A stretch of DNA of 64,000 nucleotides from Stomorhina lunata (Eukaryota; Arthropoda; Insecta; Diptera; Rhiniidae). Every line of letters begins with the position of its first letter. Position 1 is the stretch's first letter. The position numbers and the translations under genes were made by a program. The notes under the pieces were generated by a model that had not been told where the DNA came from, searched no databases, and was given only the letters and a program-made list of their open reading frames with translations. The stretch covers positions 64,739,540 to 64,803,539 of the forward strand of contig OW121743.1 of assembly GCA_933228675.1 (NCBI GenBank), written 5' to 3'. This document shows, one piece after another, positions 11,110 through 23,878 of the stretch.

Positions 11110-12100
11110 GAATCCACTTTAAACGTTGTCCAACGGTGTCAAATCACATGATCTTGGCGGCCAATTGACATCGCCATTACGTGAGATAACACGGCCATTG
11201 AATTTGTTGCGCCAAAGAGCCATTGTTTCGTTAGCTGTGTGGCAAGTGGCACCGACCTGCTGAAACCACATATCGTCCACATCCATATCTTCCAATTCGG
11301 GCCATAAAAAGTTCGTTATCATCTCACAGTAACTGCCTGACCGGCCTCATTTTGAAAAAATACGGCCCGATGATGCCGCCAGCCCATAAAACGCACCAAA
11401 CAGTCACTCTTTGTGGGTGCATTGGTTTTTAGACAATCACTCTTGGATTCTCATTCGCCCAAATGCGGCAATTCTGTTTATTGATGAATCCACTGAGGTG
11501 AAAATGTGCCTCACCACTGAAGATGATTTTCTTCGAAAATTGATCATCCACTGTTGTCATTTCTTGCCACCATTCTGCCCATTCACGACGTTTGGAATGG
11601 TCAAGAGGCTTTAGTTCTTGAGCCAATTGCACCTTGTAAGCGTGTAAATGCAAGTCTTTATGCATAATGTTCATCAACGACGAGCGTGAGAGGTGCAATT
11701 GTTAGGCACGACGACGAGTTGAGGTGGACGGCTCTTCAGCCACACTATCGCGAACAGCAGCAATATTTTCTGCAGTACGAGCTGTACAAGCATGCACTGG
11801 TATTCTCACATCTTCTACGGACCCGGTTTGCTCGAATTTTTCCACGATTTTTGCGATTGTACGCACATTTGGACGATCAAATTGACCAAAAAAATCACGA
11901 AGTGCACGATATGCATTTTGATTTGAACGTCCATTTTCATAATAAGTCTGGATAACTTTAACACGTTGTTGGATTGTGTATCTCCATGGTTCCAATTGAG
12001 TAAGTCTGAAATAGAGAAATGTCAAATAAAATTCGGAAAAAATTTGGCGTTTAGGTGTGGTTCACATTCAACATCGGCCCTTACAATTTAACCACCCTTT
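11110..12100 (-). pseudogene. Mariner DD41D-type transposase, catalytically dead
   Basis: Reading right to left: an N-terminal domain with YTIQQRVKVIQTYYENGRS and the linker RTAENIAAVRDSVAEEPS (12025-11702), then SRSSLMNIMHKDLHLHAYK, QELKPLDH and KIIFSGEAHFHL (11698-11429), then DDMWFQQVGATCHTA and GDVNWPPRSCDLTPLD (11322-11119). The family normally reads FSDEAHF and QQDGATCHT. Here the first catalytic Asp is Gly (near 11514) and the second is Val (near 11255), while the third (TPLD) remains; the second-to-third spacing of 41 residues gives DD41D. There are also frame breaks, and the C-terminus is cut off after TPLDN. The right end has AACCACCCTTTATTA near 12090-12103, a plausible terminal repeat. 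A DINE-1-like element follows at once. Confidence 0.82.
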
Positions 12101-12116
12101 ATTAAACAACATTTTT

Positions 12117-12712
12117 TTATACCCTTCACCACCATATGTGGAAAGGGTATATTGGGTTTGTGCTGATGTTTGTGGTGCATAGAAATATTGAGACCCACCT
12201 TTTAGAATACCAATCGACTTAGAATCACTCCCTGAGTTGTTTTAACGATGTCCGTCGGGCTGGCTGTCTTCCCGGTTATCCATGTAAGATTGTTATCATT
12301 GTACAGGAAGTACCTCATTTTGTAGGAATTGGCCCATATTTGGCCATAGCTCCCATACAAGACACATTCTTAAAAGACGTATATAAATATACACATAAAA
12401 GCACAATAACGTTAATAACTCTAAAGATAAATGCATTTGTTTGCTTAAATTTTGCACAGATATGTAAATATTGTGCATATATAAACCAATTACCAAAATT
12501 TAATAACAATCGGTCCACAATTGACCCTAGCTCCTATATCAGGCGCTTAGCCGGAAATGACATAAGTCTCGAAATTTTGAAAAATAGCACATAGTATACG
12601 TATGTAAGCCTCTAAAAATTAAGGATAACTTGTTAAATTGTTGGTCCATATTTGACCTTAGTAGTGAAGGGTACGATATAGTCGGTCTTGACCGACTATA
12701 GCTTTTTTTAGT
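12117..12712 (-). mobile_element. DINE-1/mini-me-like element, copy 1
   Basis: One end has the hairpin CCCTTCACCACCATATGTGG and GGGTAT. It is followed by GTGCTGATG, CCACCTTTTAGAATACCAAT, the core TTAGAATCACTCCCTGAG and GATGTCCGTCGGGCTGGCTG. The other end has GTAGTGAAGGGTACGATATA and the palindrome GTCGGTCTTGACCGAC. This order matches the Drosophila mini-me/DINE-1 plan (core, GTCY proto-microsatellite, terminal hairpin). It is non-autonomous and has no ORF of its own. Confidence 0.72.
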
Positions 12713-12724
12713 TGTTATATTTAT

Positions 12725-13000
12725 AGTTTATCAAAAAACCATCAAACAATCGAACAATTATTAAAAATCATTGAACAGTCGTCAGTCAATCATCAATTAA
12801 CCATCAAATAATAGTCAAAAAATCATTAAACTGCTGTCATAAAATCGTCAGTTAATCGTGAAATAACAATCATTAAAAATCTTCAAACAGTCATCAGTAA
12901 TCAAACAACTGTCAAACAACCATCAAATATCCATGAAAAATTTTCAAAAAATCGTCAGTCATACTATTATCAAACAACAATCATATTAACAATATCCGGG
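12725..13000. repeat. Degenerate CATCAAACAA-type short repeat
   Basis: About 275 bases consist of loosely repeated ATCAAACAAT, CATCAATTAACC, CATCAAATAAT, TCGTCAGTCA and similar phrases, with a rough 10-20-bp rhythm. It is a simple-sequence-like, non-coding stretch next to the DINE-1-like end. Confidence 0.5.
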
Positions 13001-13279
13001 CAGCCGATTTTAGATAAATCGAAAAAAGAGAGCGTAAAAGTGGGCATGGTCAATTATTCTTTACGTAGAATCCTAACATGGACAAAAAAAAAACATTTGG
13101 AAAAAACATGTCTTCATCGCTCCAACTGTTCTCAAGTGATGCAATTTTAAAGAAAAAGGGAATTTTATCCTCATTTTCGATCACAGGTCCTCCTTGGTCC
13201 ATTCCTATATTCCTATCCTATATTATGAAAATATTGACCTTTAAAACTTTAATTAATTCGGCTAAATCGTTTTGTCTTA

Positions 13280-14010
13280 TCATCCATAATTGTTATTTTT
13301 AATATTTGACTTATATGGGAGGGGTTACGCCCACTTCAGATTTTCCAAAAAAACCTAGCCCATATTAACATACTGTCAAAATTTATTAACATACTGTCAA
13401 AATTTATTAACATACTGTCAAAATTTTCGAAAAATCGGTCATCCATATTTGTCATTTTTAATATTTGACTTATATGGGAGGGGTCACGCCCGCTTGAGAT
13501 TTCAAAAAAAAAAAAAAAAGTTTATTTTACCCACCGTTCACACCTTAACAGATAGTCGAAATTTCCGAAAAATCGGTCACCCACATTTGTCATTTTTAAT
13601 ATTTGATTTTTATGGGAGAGGTCACGCCCACTTCAGACTTCCAAAACAACCTAGCCTATTTTAACCACCGATCACAATAGCATACTGTCTAAATTTTAGA
13701 AAAATTGGTCAGTTCGGTCATTCATATATGTCATTTTTAATATCTGACTTATATGGGAGGGGTTACGCCCACTTGAGATTTCAAACCAAAAAAAAAACTG
13801 GCCTATTTTACCCATCGGTTTCACCTTAATATACTATAAAAATTTCAGAAACATCGGGTTGTTTGGTCATCTATATTTGTCATTTTTAATATATGAGTTA
13901 TATGGGAGGGGTCACGCCTACTTGAGATTTTAGAAAAAAAGCCTAGCCTATTTTTACCACCGGTCACACCTTACCATACTGTCAAAGTTTCAGAAAAATC
14001 GGTCCTCTAG
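13280..14010. repeat. Satellite-like array, about 140-155-bp units (five)
   Basis: Five units share TGTCATTTTTAATATTTGA, then TATATGGGAGGGGTCACGCC, CACTTGAGATTT, an A run, CCTAGCCTATTTTACC, and AAATTTC(A/C)GAAAAATCGGTC. They start near 13282, 13439, 13577, 13716 and 13866. The first unit also holds three head-to-tail AACATACTGTCAAAATTTATT copies at about 13366-13430. Non-coding; the short ORF across it is a by-product. Confidence 0.75.
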
Positions 14011-14660
14011 TTTCGGAGATCCTTCATATCAAACAATATACAAACAGACGCGAAAATTGTTTTTTAGATATAGATGTTCAGTAGCCGTTGAGGTAGACTA
14101 TCTCGCGTTTTTTCATTACAATACGAACGAGTTTTTGCGTCGTTTCGTAACCCTTAATCCAACAAAACACATCAGTGCCAAACACGAGTCAAAATAGTGG
14201 TTTGATCGCAGGGAATCTGCGCAGAAATAAGGAAAAGGTGCGTTTGTTAGCCTATGAATCTATTTGGTCAAGGAATTAGTTCTATTCCATTAGTATAATG
14301 AAAGAGTGCAAGACAAAAGTCCATTAATAGAGTTATTGATTCATTCAGAATGTTAAGGGCCTATTGACCCGCCCTCGTATTTCAAATTCGTGGTTAGCCA
14401 CGATTGATTTTAGCAACGAACGATTTTCTTTTATTTCTTTTCAAAGCGGTCAAAAATTTATATTTGTTCAAATTTGGATGACTTTTAGAGTGTTTGAATT
14501 CTATATAATGTTGCTTCCGATCTTAAGATACAGTGAATTTGAAAGCAGAGACATTGGGAGAAGTGCAACAGTAATGTTCATATTTTTTATTAGCTGTAAA
14601 CATCTTTAAATAGAGGTTAGCGATTTCAAAAGCTTCTAAATTGTTAGTTTTTAAAAATAA
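14011..14660. other. Non-coding stretch
   Basis: No recognised gene or repeat. An 81-codon ORF at 14364-14609 has no domain I can identify and no neighbouring signals. Confidence 0.3.
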
Positions 14661-14663
14661 TTA

Positions 14664-14945
14664 ATTCCCGACAACATTCCAATTGGAACAAGAGGTACTT
14701 CTCTCAGACAATGGACTGCATCCGATTCTATTTTTAGACCTACGTTTTAACTCCGGTTCCGAACGGCAAATGCATTAGTTAGATAATTTTTACATAGCCT
14801 AATACTCAATAACCAGTGGCTAGCTGAGTTTTGAGGTGAAACCGCCGTTTTTTTTATTTTTTTCAAGTGGGTCTGGCCAGGGATCAAACTTGGGACCTCT
14901 AGTATGCTAGGCGGATGACTAACCTGCTATGCCACGGCGGTTCAC
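14664..14945 (-). mobile_element. tRNA-derived SINE, inverted copy
   Basis: On the minus strand it begins GAACCGCCGTGGCATAGCAG, GTTAGTCATCCGCCTAGCAT, then AGGTCCCAAGTTTGATCCC, reading as an A box (TGGCATAGCAGG) and a B box (AGTTTGATCC) at tRNA spacing. A body with CTAGCCACTGG, TTTTAACTCCGG (reversed) and CCAATTGGAA follows. It matches 16728-17014 over its whole length in the opposite direction and is the copy with the intact A box. Confidence 0.75.
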
Positions 14946-16282
14946 ATAATTAAGAGCATGCATAATTTCAAGATCTTGGCAATAATTTTGACGATGATAG
15001 TACTTTCGAGTTCTTCAATCTAATGCTCGATGTAAGAAACCATTGGATTTTTCTTGAAGGACTTCAAAGAATTTTAACTTTGTCATTTTATATTATAATA
15101 AATACACTTAGAAAAAATTCGAAAATATTTCAAAGTTCTTAAGATTCAAAATGTTAACCATTTTTCGTTTACAAACTTTACTTATATCTGTCCAAATATA
15201 TAAGAAAATGATGAAAGTAATTTCATTTCGATAAATCAGTCATTGTCAACCTCGCACTTGGTTCCATTGATATACAAAAAAATATTCCAAACGACCTTTT
15301 TCTACAACTCATATTCAATACTTCCAGCATTTCAATGATGCCCTTTTCGTAACTTTTCAAAAAAAAAAGACCAACTGTTGCCTCATTCAATCAATTGAGC
15401 CTTCATATGAAGTTTTATATTTCTTCATTTTTCTCTCCCGGTTGACATATGAAGAAACGAAAAAAAAAACAATCACTTTATTATAACTCAACTGGTTACT
15501 CGTATTCAGTTCAATCTTTGTTAAATGTCTGTCTCGACGTCAAAAAACGTCATAATGTTCATTTGTTCTTGTATGTCGAAATAATGAGACGACAGCAAGA
15601 GTTTTGTTTTTGATTCGAAAATGCGTTTAATTGTTAAACGTTTTCGCTGTTCTTTCGTCATTTTATCGTAATCGTTCCGTTTGTTAAAGTGTTTTAATAA
15701 AATGTCATTTAGTCCCCTCTTGTTCGTTTTCTTCTTTTTTTTTGCCTTTTTGTGGACTCAACACAAAATGTCATTTCTATAGCGTTTGACAGATGTCAGT
15801 TAAGTTCTCACACTTGTTCAATTTATGTTAAGGTGGCGGCGTTTGATTGATTGGAGTTAAAGAATAAATTGTTTCGAGGGGTTCAATGAAGAAGAGTTAA
15901 GTTTAAGTTAAGTTAGGTTAGTTTGACAGTTTGGTAAGCACTTTTTCTATAAAGTCCACTGTGCTACTAAAAAAAGCTAGCAAAAAGCATACTACTGAGA
16001 CCCCTCATTGAACTATCACAATCGCTTCAGAAGATTTGCCAAGGTCTCCAAAGAAAAAGAGCCCAGATTCCCCTTATGTACGACAGGGAAAGTGCAGAGA
16101 ATATGTTTTCTGGTTGCCTTTTACTAGCCGCCACTTTTTAAAATGACTGTATCCTGTCTACGAGAACGTTTCGTGTTAGTTGCCCTAAGTCTTGCAGACT
16201 CCTAGTTCTGAGAAAATCAACACTCAGGCAAATTTTGACTATATAATTGGGTTACCTTCTTTGGATAGAGAATAGTAGAGAT
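14946..16282. other. Non-coding stretch between inverted SINE copies
   Basis: AT-rich, with no supported gene. 15780-15960 has short repeated GTTAAGTTTAAGTTAAGTTA-type phrases. Nothing suggests an exon. Confidence 0.3.
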
Positions 16283-16828
16283 ACTTGCACGTCGTATATT
16301 TTTAGAACAGTAAAGTTGCGCCATCTGTTATTATGTAGACACACTATTTAAGCATTTTGTTCCACAGCCAGTTTTATTTCTTATACATCGACTGAGCTCA
16401 GTATTATTTCGTCATACTTCGAAGTGCATAAATAGAAGGAGTGATGCTACAATCTGAACCGCCGTGGTAGTCATCCGTCTAGCATACCAGAGCTCCCAAG
16501 TCCGATCCCCAGCCAGACCCACTTGAAATAATAAATTTAAAAAAAAATCGGTTCACTTGCACGTCGTATATTTTTAGAGCAGTAAAGTTGCGCCATCTAT
16601 TATTATTTAGACACACTATTTAAGCATTTTGTTCTACAGACAGCTTTATTTCTTATACACCGACTGAGCTCAGTATTATTTCTTCATACTTCGAAGTGCA
16701 TAAATAGAAGGGGTGATGCTACCATCTGAACCGCCGTGGTAGTCATCCGCCTAGCATACCAGAGGTCCTAAGTCTGATCCCCGGCCAGACCCACTTGAAA
16801 TAATAAATTTAAAAAAAAATCGGTTCAC
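16283..16828 (+). repeat. 272-bp tandem duplication carrying a SINE head
   Basis: ACTTGCACGTCGTATATTTT starts at 16283 and again at 16555. Each unit holds the same flank (AAAGTTGCGCCATCT, ACTATTTAAGCATTTTGTT, GACTGAGCTCAGTATTATTT) followed by the tRNA-like SINE head GAACCGCCGTGG (16456 and 16728) and a short A-rich tail. Both heads lack the same 11 bases of the A box that are present in the copy at 14945, so the deletion came before the duplication. Confidence 0.8.
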
Positions 16829-17014
16829 CTCACAACTCAGCTAGCCACTGGTTATCGAATATTATTTATGTAAAACTTTTTTTACTAATGCATTTTGCCC
16901 TTCGGAGCCGGAGTTAAAACATGGGTCCCTTTCAATGAGTCTAAAAATACAATCGGATGGAACTCATTGTCTGAGAAAAGTGCCCCTTGTTCCAATTGGA
17001 ATGTCGTGGGAATT
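16728..17014 (+). mobile_element. tRNA-derived SINE, full-length copy
   Basis: A tRNA-like head (GAACCGCCGTGG, then AGTCTGATCCCCGG as the B-box region), an A-rich link, then the body CTCAGCTAGCCACTGG, GGAGCCGGAGTTAAAAC and TTCCAATTGGAATG. It is the inverse of 14664-14945. The A box is damaged by an 11-base deletion, so transcription from this copy is unlikely. Confidence 0.72.
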
Positions 17015-17094
17015 ATGTATGTATGATCTTAAAACGATCAAATTTTGCATACATGTTTAGTTTTATATAGATAAGACAAATACCAAAAATTTCG

Positions 17095-17605
17095 AAAACC
17101 TTGGACCCCCATTTTTTCACATATTTTTCTTTTCAATATGAAAGTCGCAATTCTAAACAGAATTTGATGAAATTCAAAATACGTCTATTAATTAATTCAG
17201 AAAAGAGGTCCACTCATTTTGGTTGAAAGTAATCGACTCCTTGGAGTACCTGCTTTGGATTTTTTTTAGTTTTGGTTGAAAGTAGTCAACTCCTTGGGGT
17301 AGCTGTCTTGGACCCCCATTTTTTACCTATATTTCTTCTTAATGTTTAAGCCGCAAATCTCAACAGAATTTGAAGAAACTCGCCACACGTTTATGAATTG
17401 ATATACTAATTTTTGTTGAGATCCCTTGATTCTTTGAGTTACCTGCCTTGGATCCCCATTTTCCACATATTTTTCTTCTCAACGTATAAGCCACAATTCT
17501 CAACAGAATTTTATTAGTTGAACGTCTATTAGTTGACCCAAAAAAGAGCTCTACTAATTTTGGTTGAAATTCTTTGACTCCTAGGGGTATCTGCCTTGGA
17601 CTTAC
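17095..17605. repeat. Satellite-like array, about 145-bp units (three to four)
   Basis: CTTGGACCCCCATTTTTT and its variants recur near 17100, 17308 and 17448. Each is followed by ACATATTTTTCTT, GCAATTCT.AACAGAATTT and TTTTGGTTGAAA, then GACTCCTTGGGGTA. The first unit has its tail (GGTTGAAAGTAGTCAACTCC) duplicated. The array is unlike the satellite at 13280. The reverse-strand ORF here is a by-product. Confidence 0.7.
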
Positions 17606-17784
17606 ACTTAAATACAATTGTTTTAAAAAGTTAAGCCTATACGACTGCAACACTTTTTGCTTAAATTATGCGTAACTTGACTTTTTTTCAGAAAATTTTG
17701 AACTTTATTCTACGATCGCTAAAATTTGGTGATTTTTTTTTCTTTCGATCTAAAGGAGAGTCTCTCCTTTCACAGACATCGCTA

Positions 17785-18455
17785 TGCCAAAACAGTCTAG
17801 CCGGAGCCGCTGTGCCAAAACAGTTAGCCGAAGCCGCAGTTCCAAACAGTCAGCTGGAGCCGCTGTGACAAGACAGATTGCACTTCAGATTAACGAGGGT
17901 ACCTGCTATGTTAGCCTTACCCTACGGTGGTCTAAGCACCGGGCGAATATTTTAAGTGTTTACCCCCTTACTACGAAAAATTGTCATGCATGGCAAATGT
18001 GGCATGCATGACACTTTGACGTTTCAGAGTACCAATTCGAAATCATGTTGTTTGGACATGATTCCCCCCTTGGTTAGCAGTGGACCCCATCTGAAACTCC
18101 TGCCGGTCTATGGGTACGGCACCCGGCTGCAATGCAACTCCACATTCGAATGAACGATACAGACAATGTATCTCACACTCTACGAGCTTTGAATATTAAA
18201 CCACATCCCCCGCGATGCTCCACAAAGGGGCCAACACCAACAGTCAGGCTGGAGATAGTATCCAGGGGCTTCCTGACTTCCGCGGTACCAGACAATCTCC
18301 GGTGGGATTCGTAGCCCTAAAACAACTACTACTAACAGTTTAGCCCCAAACGGTCCAGGGACTGCTGTCCTATGCTGTAACAAGATAGTCAGCCGAAGCT
18401 GCTGTTCCAAAACAATCAGCCGAAGCCGCAGTTCCAAAACAGTCAAGAATCTATG
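17785..18455. repeat. GC-richer insert flanked by 27-28-bp repeats
   Basis: Three units of the type CCAAAACAGTTAGCCGAAGC plus CGCAGTT stand at 17786-17870, and two to three more at 18385-18455. Between them lies a 500-base block clearly richer in G+C than its surroundings, with words such as CCCTTGGTTAGCAGTGGACC and GGTCTATGGGTACGGCACCC. It looks like an untranslated part of a retrotransposon, but no domain was identified. ORFs across it have mixed frames and no known family. Confidence 0.5.
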
Positions 18456-18499
18456 GCAAATTCCGTCTCGCTTCAACCGCATCTTCCTCAAGCAAAATC

Positions 18500-19650
18500 T
18501 GAACACTTATATAGATTTACGCATAAACTAAATACGAATTATATTTGTGTATTCCATACATAAACTAAATACGAATATATTTGCAGCAAGTAATGTTACT
18601 GCACTTATAGTAGGGGTATTCGCGCGGGACTGCAAAACGTTTTTAATGTGAAATTTAGTTAAAGAGTTAGAGTTAAAAAATATGGGAGTTAAAGTTAGAA
18701 ATATGGGAAGTTAACTAGACATACGAGTACGATATTTGCTTGTTTAATAATACCCCATATAAATAAGTAGTATTATTAAACATCGTCACAATACCTTAAA
18801 AGGGTGTTCAAAATTAGGGTTTTCGCAGCAGAAATACCATAGAGCGTCGTGTTAATGCTCTAGGTGTGATAAACTGATATTTATAAAATCTTTCGATCCT
18901 GTATAAGAAGGTCTTTCCGATTTGAGCATAAAGACACCCTGTGCATAATAAGAATTTATCTTAAGTCAATACAGCAGAAGCGAAACCATTTTTAATTTAC
19001 CAGGTGAGGGGAGTGTAGAGCAAATTTTGTCATATAAAACATAAAACTTTTTTCGTTTACAACCTTTTGTTTTGAATAACTGCAACAAAGCGGAGACATT
19101 TAAGCGAAGCTTAAAAGTTATTAGAAATTGTTCTGAAAAGATGAAAATTATTTATGAATTGAGTTATATTTTTTCCAAAACCAATAAATTAATGATGTTT
19201 GAAATATTGGCGCCAGGCGAGACAAGGAGGTCTCTTAAATCAAAATTTTAAAAGTAAATTTAAGAAACTTTTTAAAGTGACTGTGAAGAAAAGAAAAGAC
19301 ATCATGTCTGTAAATTTGTTCAGGTTTAATGAAAATCAAAAAAGCATAATTAATCGATTGTTGTATTTTTTTACTTTTTAAGAAATTATGATGATTCTTT
19401 TGTCTAAATGCATTCCCAGGCCAAGAAATTTATTTCATAATTTGTTCATCTTCGAATCAAAACAAAAAGTGCAATTGAGTTGAATTTATGAGAAAACAAA
19501 AGGATTTTTGAAAATTATTTAACTTATAAATTAAGATGCAATGAAATTTCATAATTTTTGTGATATTTAAAGTTGAGAATATTGCTTTATAATTTTAAAA
19601 ATATTGGGAAAAAACATATAATTTTTCAGAGAAAACAAATCCAATTTAAA
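18500..19650. other. AT-rich non-coding stretch
   Basis: No supported gene. Small local features are CATAAACTAAATACGAAT twice (about 18520-18565) and the inverted pair GTTTAATAATACC / GTATTATTAAAC near 18740-18782. Confidence 0.3.
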
Positions 19651-20448
19651 AACAAGTAAGAAAGCGCTATAGTCGGTCAAGCCGACCATACGATACCCTT
19701 CACCACTAAGGTCAAAGGTGTTAATTTTCCTGTGTAAAGACAAATATTTGCTAAATTTTGCCATCATACAAACATTTTTTCAAAACTTATATATTCAACC
19801 TGTTTCCGTCATTTGGACTTATATGAGAGCTAGGGTCAAATGTGGACCGATTATCTCGAAATTTGGCAGATTGATTACAAAAATTATGTATGCAAAAAAT
19901 AGACTCAAAATTTCCATTATCTTTAGATTTACGAGTGTTTTAGTGAGTTTTTGTCTCATTTATTGCGTTTTTAAAGAAGAATTTGTATGGGAGCTATGGT
20001 CAAATGTGGACCGATTTAAACGAAATTTGGTACAGTGATTTTAGTTGACATAAGCAGTATTTGTTTTAAATTTCGTGGAAAAATATTGATATTTGTGGCC
20101 AATATAGCAATTCCGGGAAGTGGGACCTATGGGAGGTACCATAAATAATGGACCGATTTTGACCAATTTCAATAGCCATGGTCCCATTATCAAAAAAATG
20201 ATCTGTGCCAAATTTCATCAAATTATCTTTAGAATTGCGACCTGTAGTTTGATTACAAGGTTTACATGGGGGTCCAGCCAGCCAGCCAGACGGACGGACG
20301 GACGGACATCGCTAAATCGACTCAGAAAGTGATTCTAAGCCTATTGGTATACTAAAAGGTGGGTCTGCGACAAATATTTCTATGCGTTACAAACATCAGC
20401 ACAAACTTATAATACCCTTTCCACCTATGGTGGTGAAGGGTATAATAA
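19651..20448 (+). mobile_element. DINE-1/mini-me-like element, copy 2 (most complete)
   Basis: It begins AACAAGTAAGAAAGCGCTAT and the palindrome GTCGGTCAAGCCGAC, then CCCTTCACCACTAAGGTCA. Repeated phrases of the type GTCAAATGTGGACCGAT and CTATGGGAGGTACC follow, then (GGAC)n at 20291-20308, the core ACATCGCTAAATCGACTCAG, AAAGTGATTCTAAG and GGTATACTAAAAGGTGGGTC. The 3' hairpin is CCCTTTCCACCTATGG / TGGTGAAGGGTAT. The core position and hairpin match the DINE-1/mini-me (Helentron-related, non-autonomous) design. It serves as the reference for the other copies here. Confidence 0.8.
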
Positions 20449-21839
20449 AAAGAATTGATCGATTACAAGCTTTAAATTCCAACAAAAGAAATTATTTTGG
20501 ACGCCATCCTCTTCTAAACACTTGCCCGTTCATCATATAATAAATGATGTTTGGAAAACCTTTTGGCTTAAATAAAATTAGAATCGGAAAATATTATAGA
20601 TCATATTTTTTAGGACATGTTAGACTAAACTAAGAAACCATAGGTGGCCCTTAAATAAAAACAAAAAATCATTGATCAAACTATTGTGCCATATCATAAT
20701 TGTCTTTGAATTAGTTAAAAATAAAACAAATTTTCTCAGAAATTCTTTTGATATCGAAACCGTATTTCACCGACTTCAACACACAAAACTACAAAAGAAA
20801 AGCCGCCTTATACGAATTAGTAGTTGCCAGTAAAATCAGTAATAAAGTGTGTGTTTAACCTACTGTGGTAATAATTACTAATATCCTTTTTCTTAAAAAA
20901 AAAACTAACTAATTTTATTTTCTCCCCCTTCAGATTTATCTAAGGCGTTGAAATTGTCGTTGTTTTTCTTCAGATCTCTTTCAACGTAGCCTGTATCCCA
21001 ACATCTTTAGGTACTAGAATCCATCGATATTTTTGCTGACACATTTTCTAGCAACTTCCAACAAAATTTGTTAAATCATTTTCTAGTAAAATTTAAATAC
21101 AAAACAGTGGCGCTTAGATTAGATCTCTCATCATATATTTTTAAATATACTTACATACTCGTACATTCAAGTACTTGTTCGTTCTCCTATCCATCTCTAG
21201 GTATAATCATTATCTTCTTCATCATCATCTACCTGTGAGTTTGCAAAAAACTACGAAACTAAAATTTCAACATTTTCAGTAATTTCCCACTGTTTGATTA
21301 ATGAAAGTTTTGTATTTTCAGTTTTCATTTAAAATACCTTTTTTCAAAACATTTGACATGATCATGTTAAAATTGATCAAAGAAAATCGTTACAAGTTCT
21401 AGATCGCGGTGCTTATTTTTTTTAAATACCTTAACTATCAGTTAGTGATGAATTATATGGAGAAATGGTTAAAAATACACATGTTCCTTATCTTACATGA
21501 ATATTGATCGGTCATATGTATTTAGACGAATTATAGTTTTAAATCTTTAGAGCATTAAAAATATGCCTATCAGCCTATAAGTCGCACTATTGTATTTCTG
21601 CCGCAAAAACATTTTTTGACCACCGCGTTTAAAAAAATGTATTGACGCAGTTCTATAGAGAAGAGTCTAGATATCAAGAAATTGAAATGAACTTATAGTA
21701 GATTCCTATAACTGAGGTGATTTCTGAAGTGAACGTTTCGAAGGCAGACGGGTTCGTAAGAAATTGAGTTCTTAGAAAATATTCATCTGACTTACGTTGT
21801 ATTACGTTGTTCTTTTTATACAACTTTTCCTTAAAATTG
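20449..21839. other. Non-coding stretch
   Basis: No gene, RNA or clear repeat was recognised. Composition is the same as other unique AT-rich stretches of the window. Confidence 0.3.

Positions 21840-23878
<2,039 letters not shown>

Noticed and set aside
14880..14945. tRNA gene on the minus strand (TGGCATAGCAGG ... AGTTTGATCC)
   Set aside because: The tRNA-like head is joined to a repeated body found again at 16728-17014; it is a SINE.
18180..18506. 108-codon minus-strand ORF in the GC-richer block
   Set aside because: Overlaps plus-strand ORFs of equal quality and the 27-bp repeats; no family match is evident.
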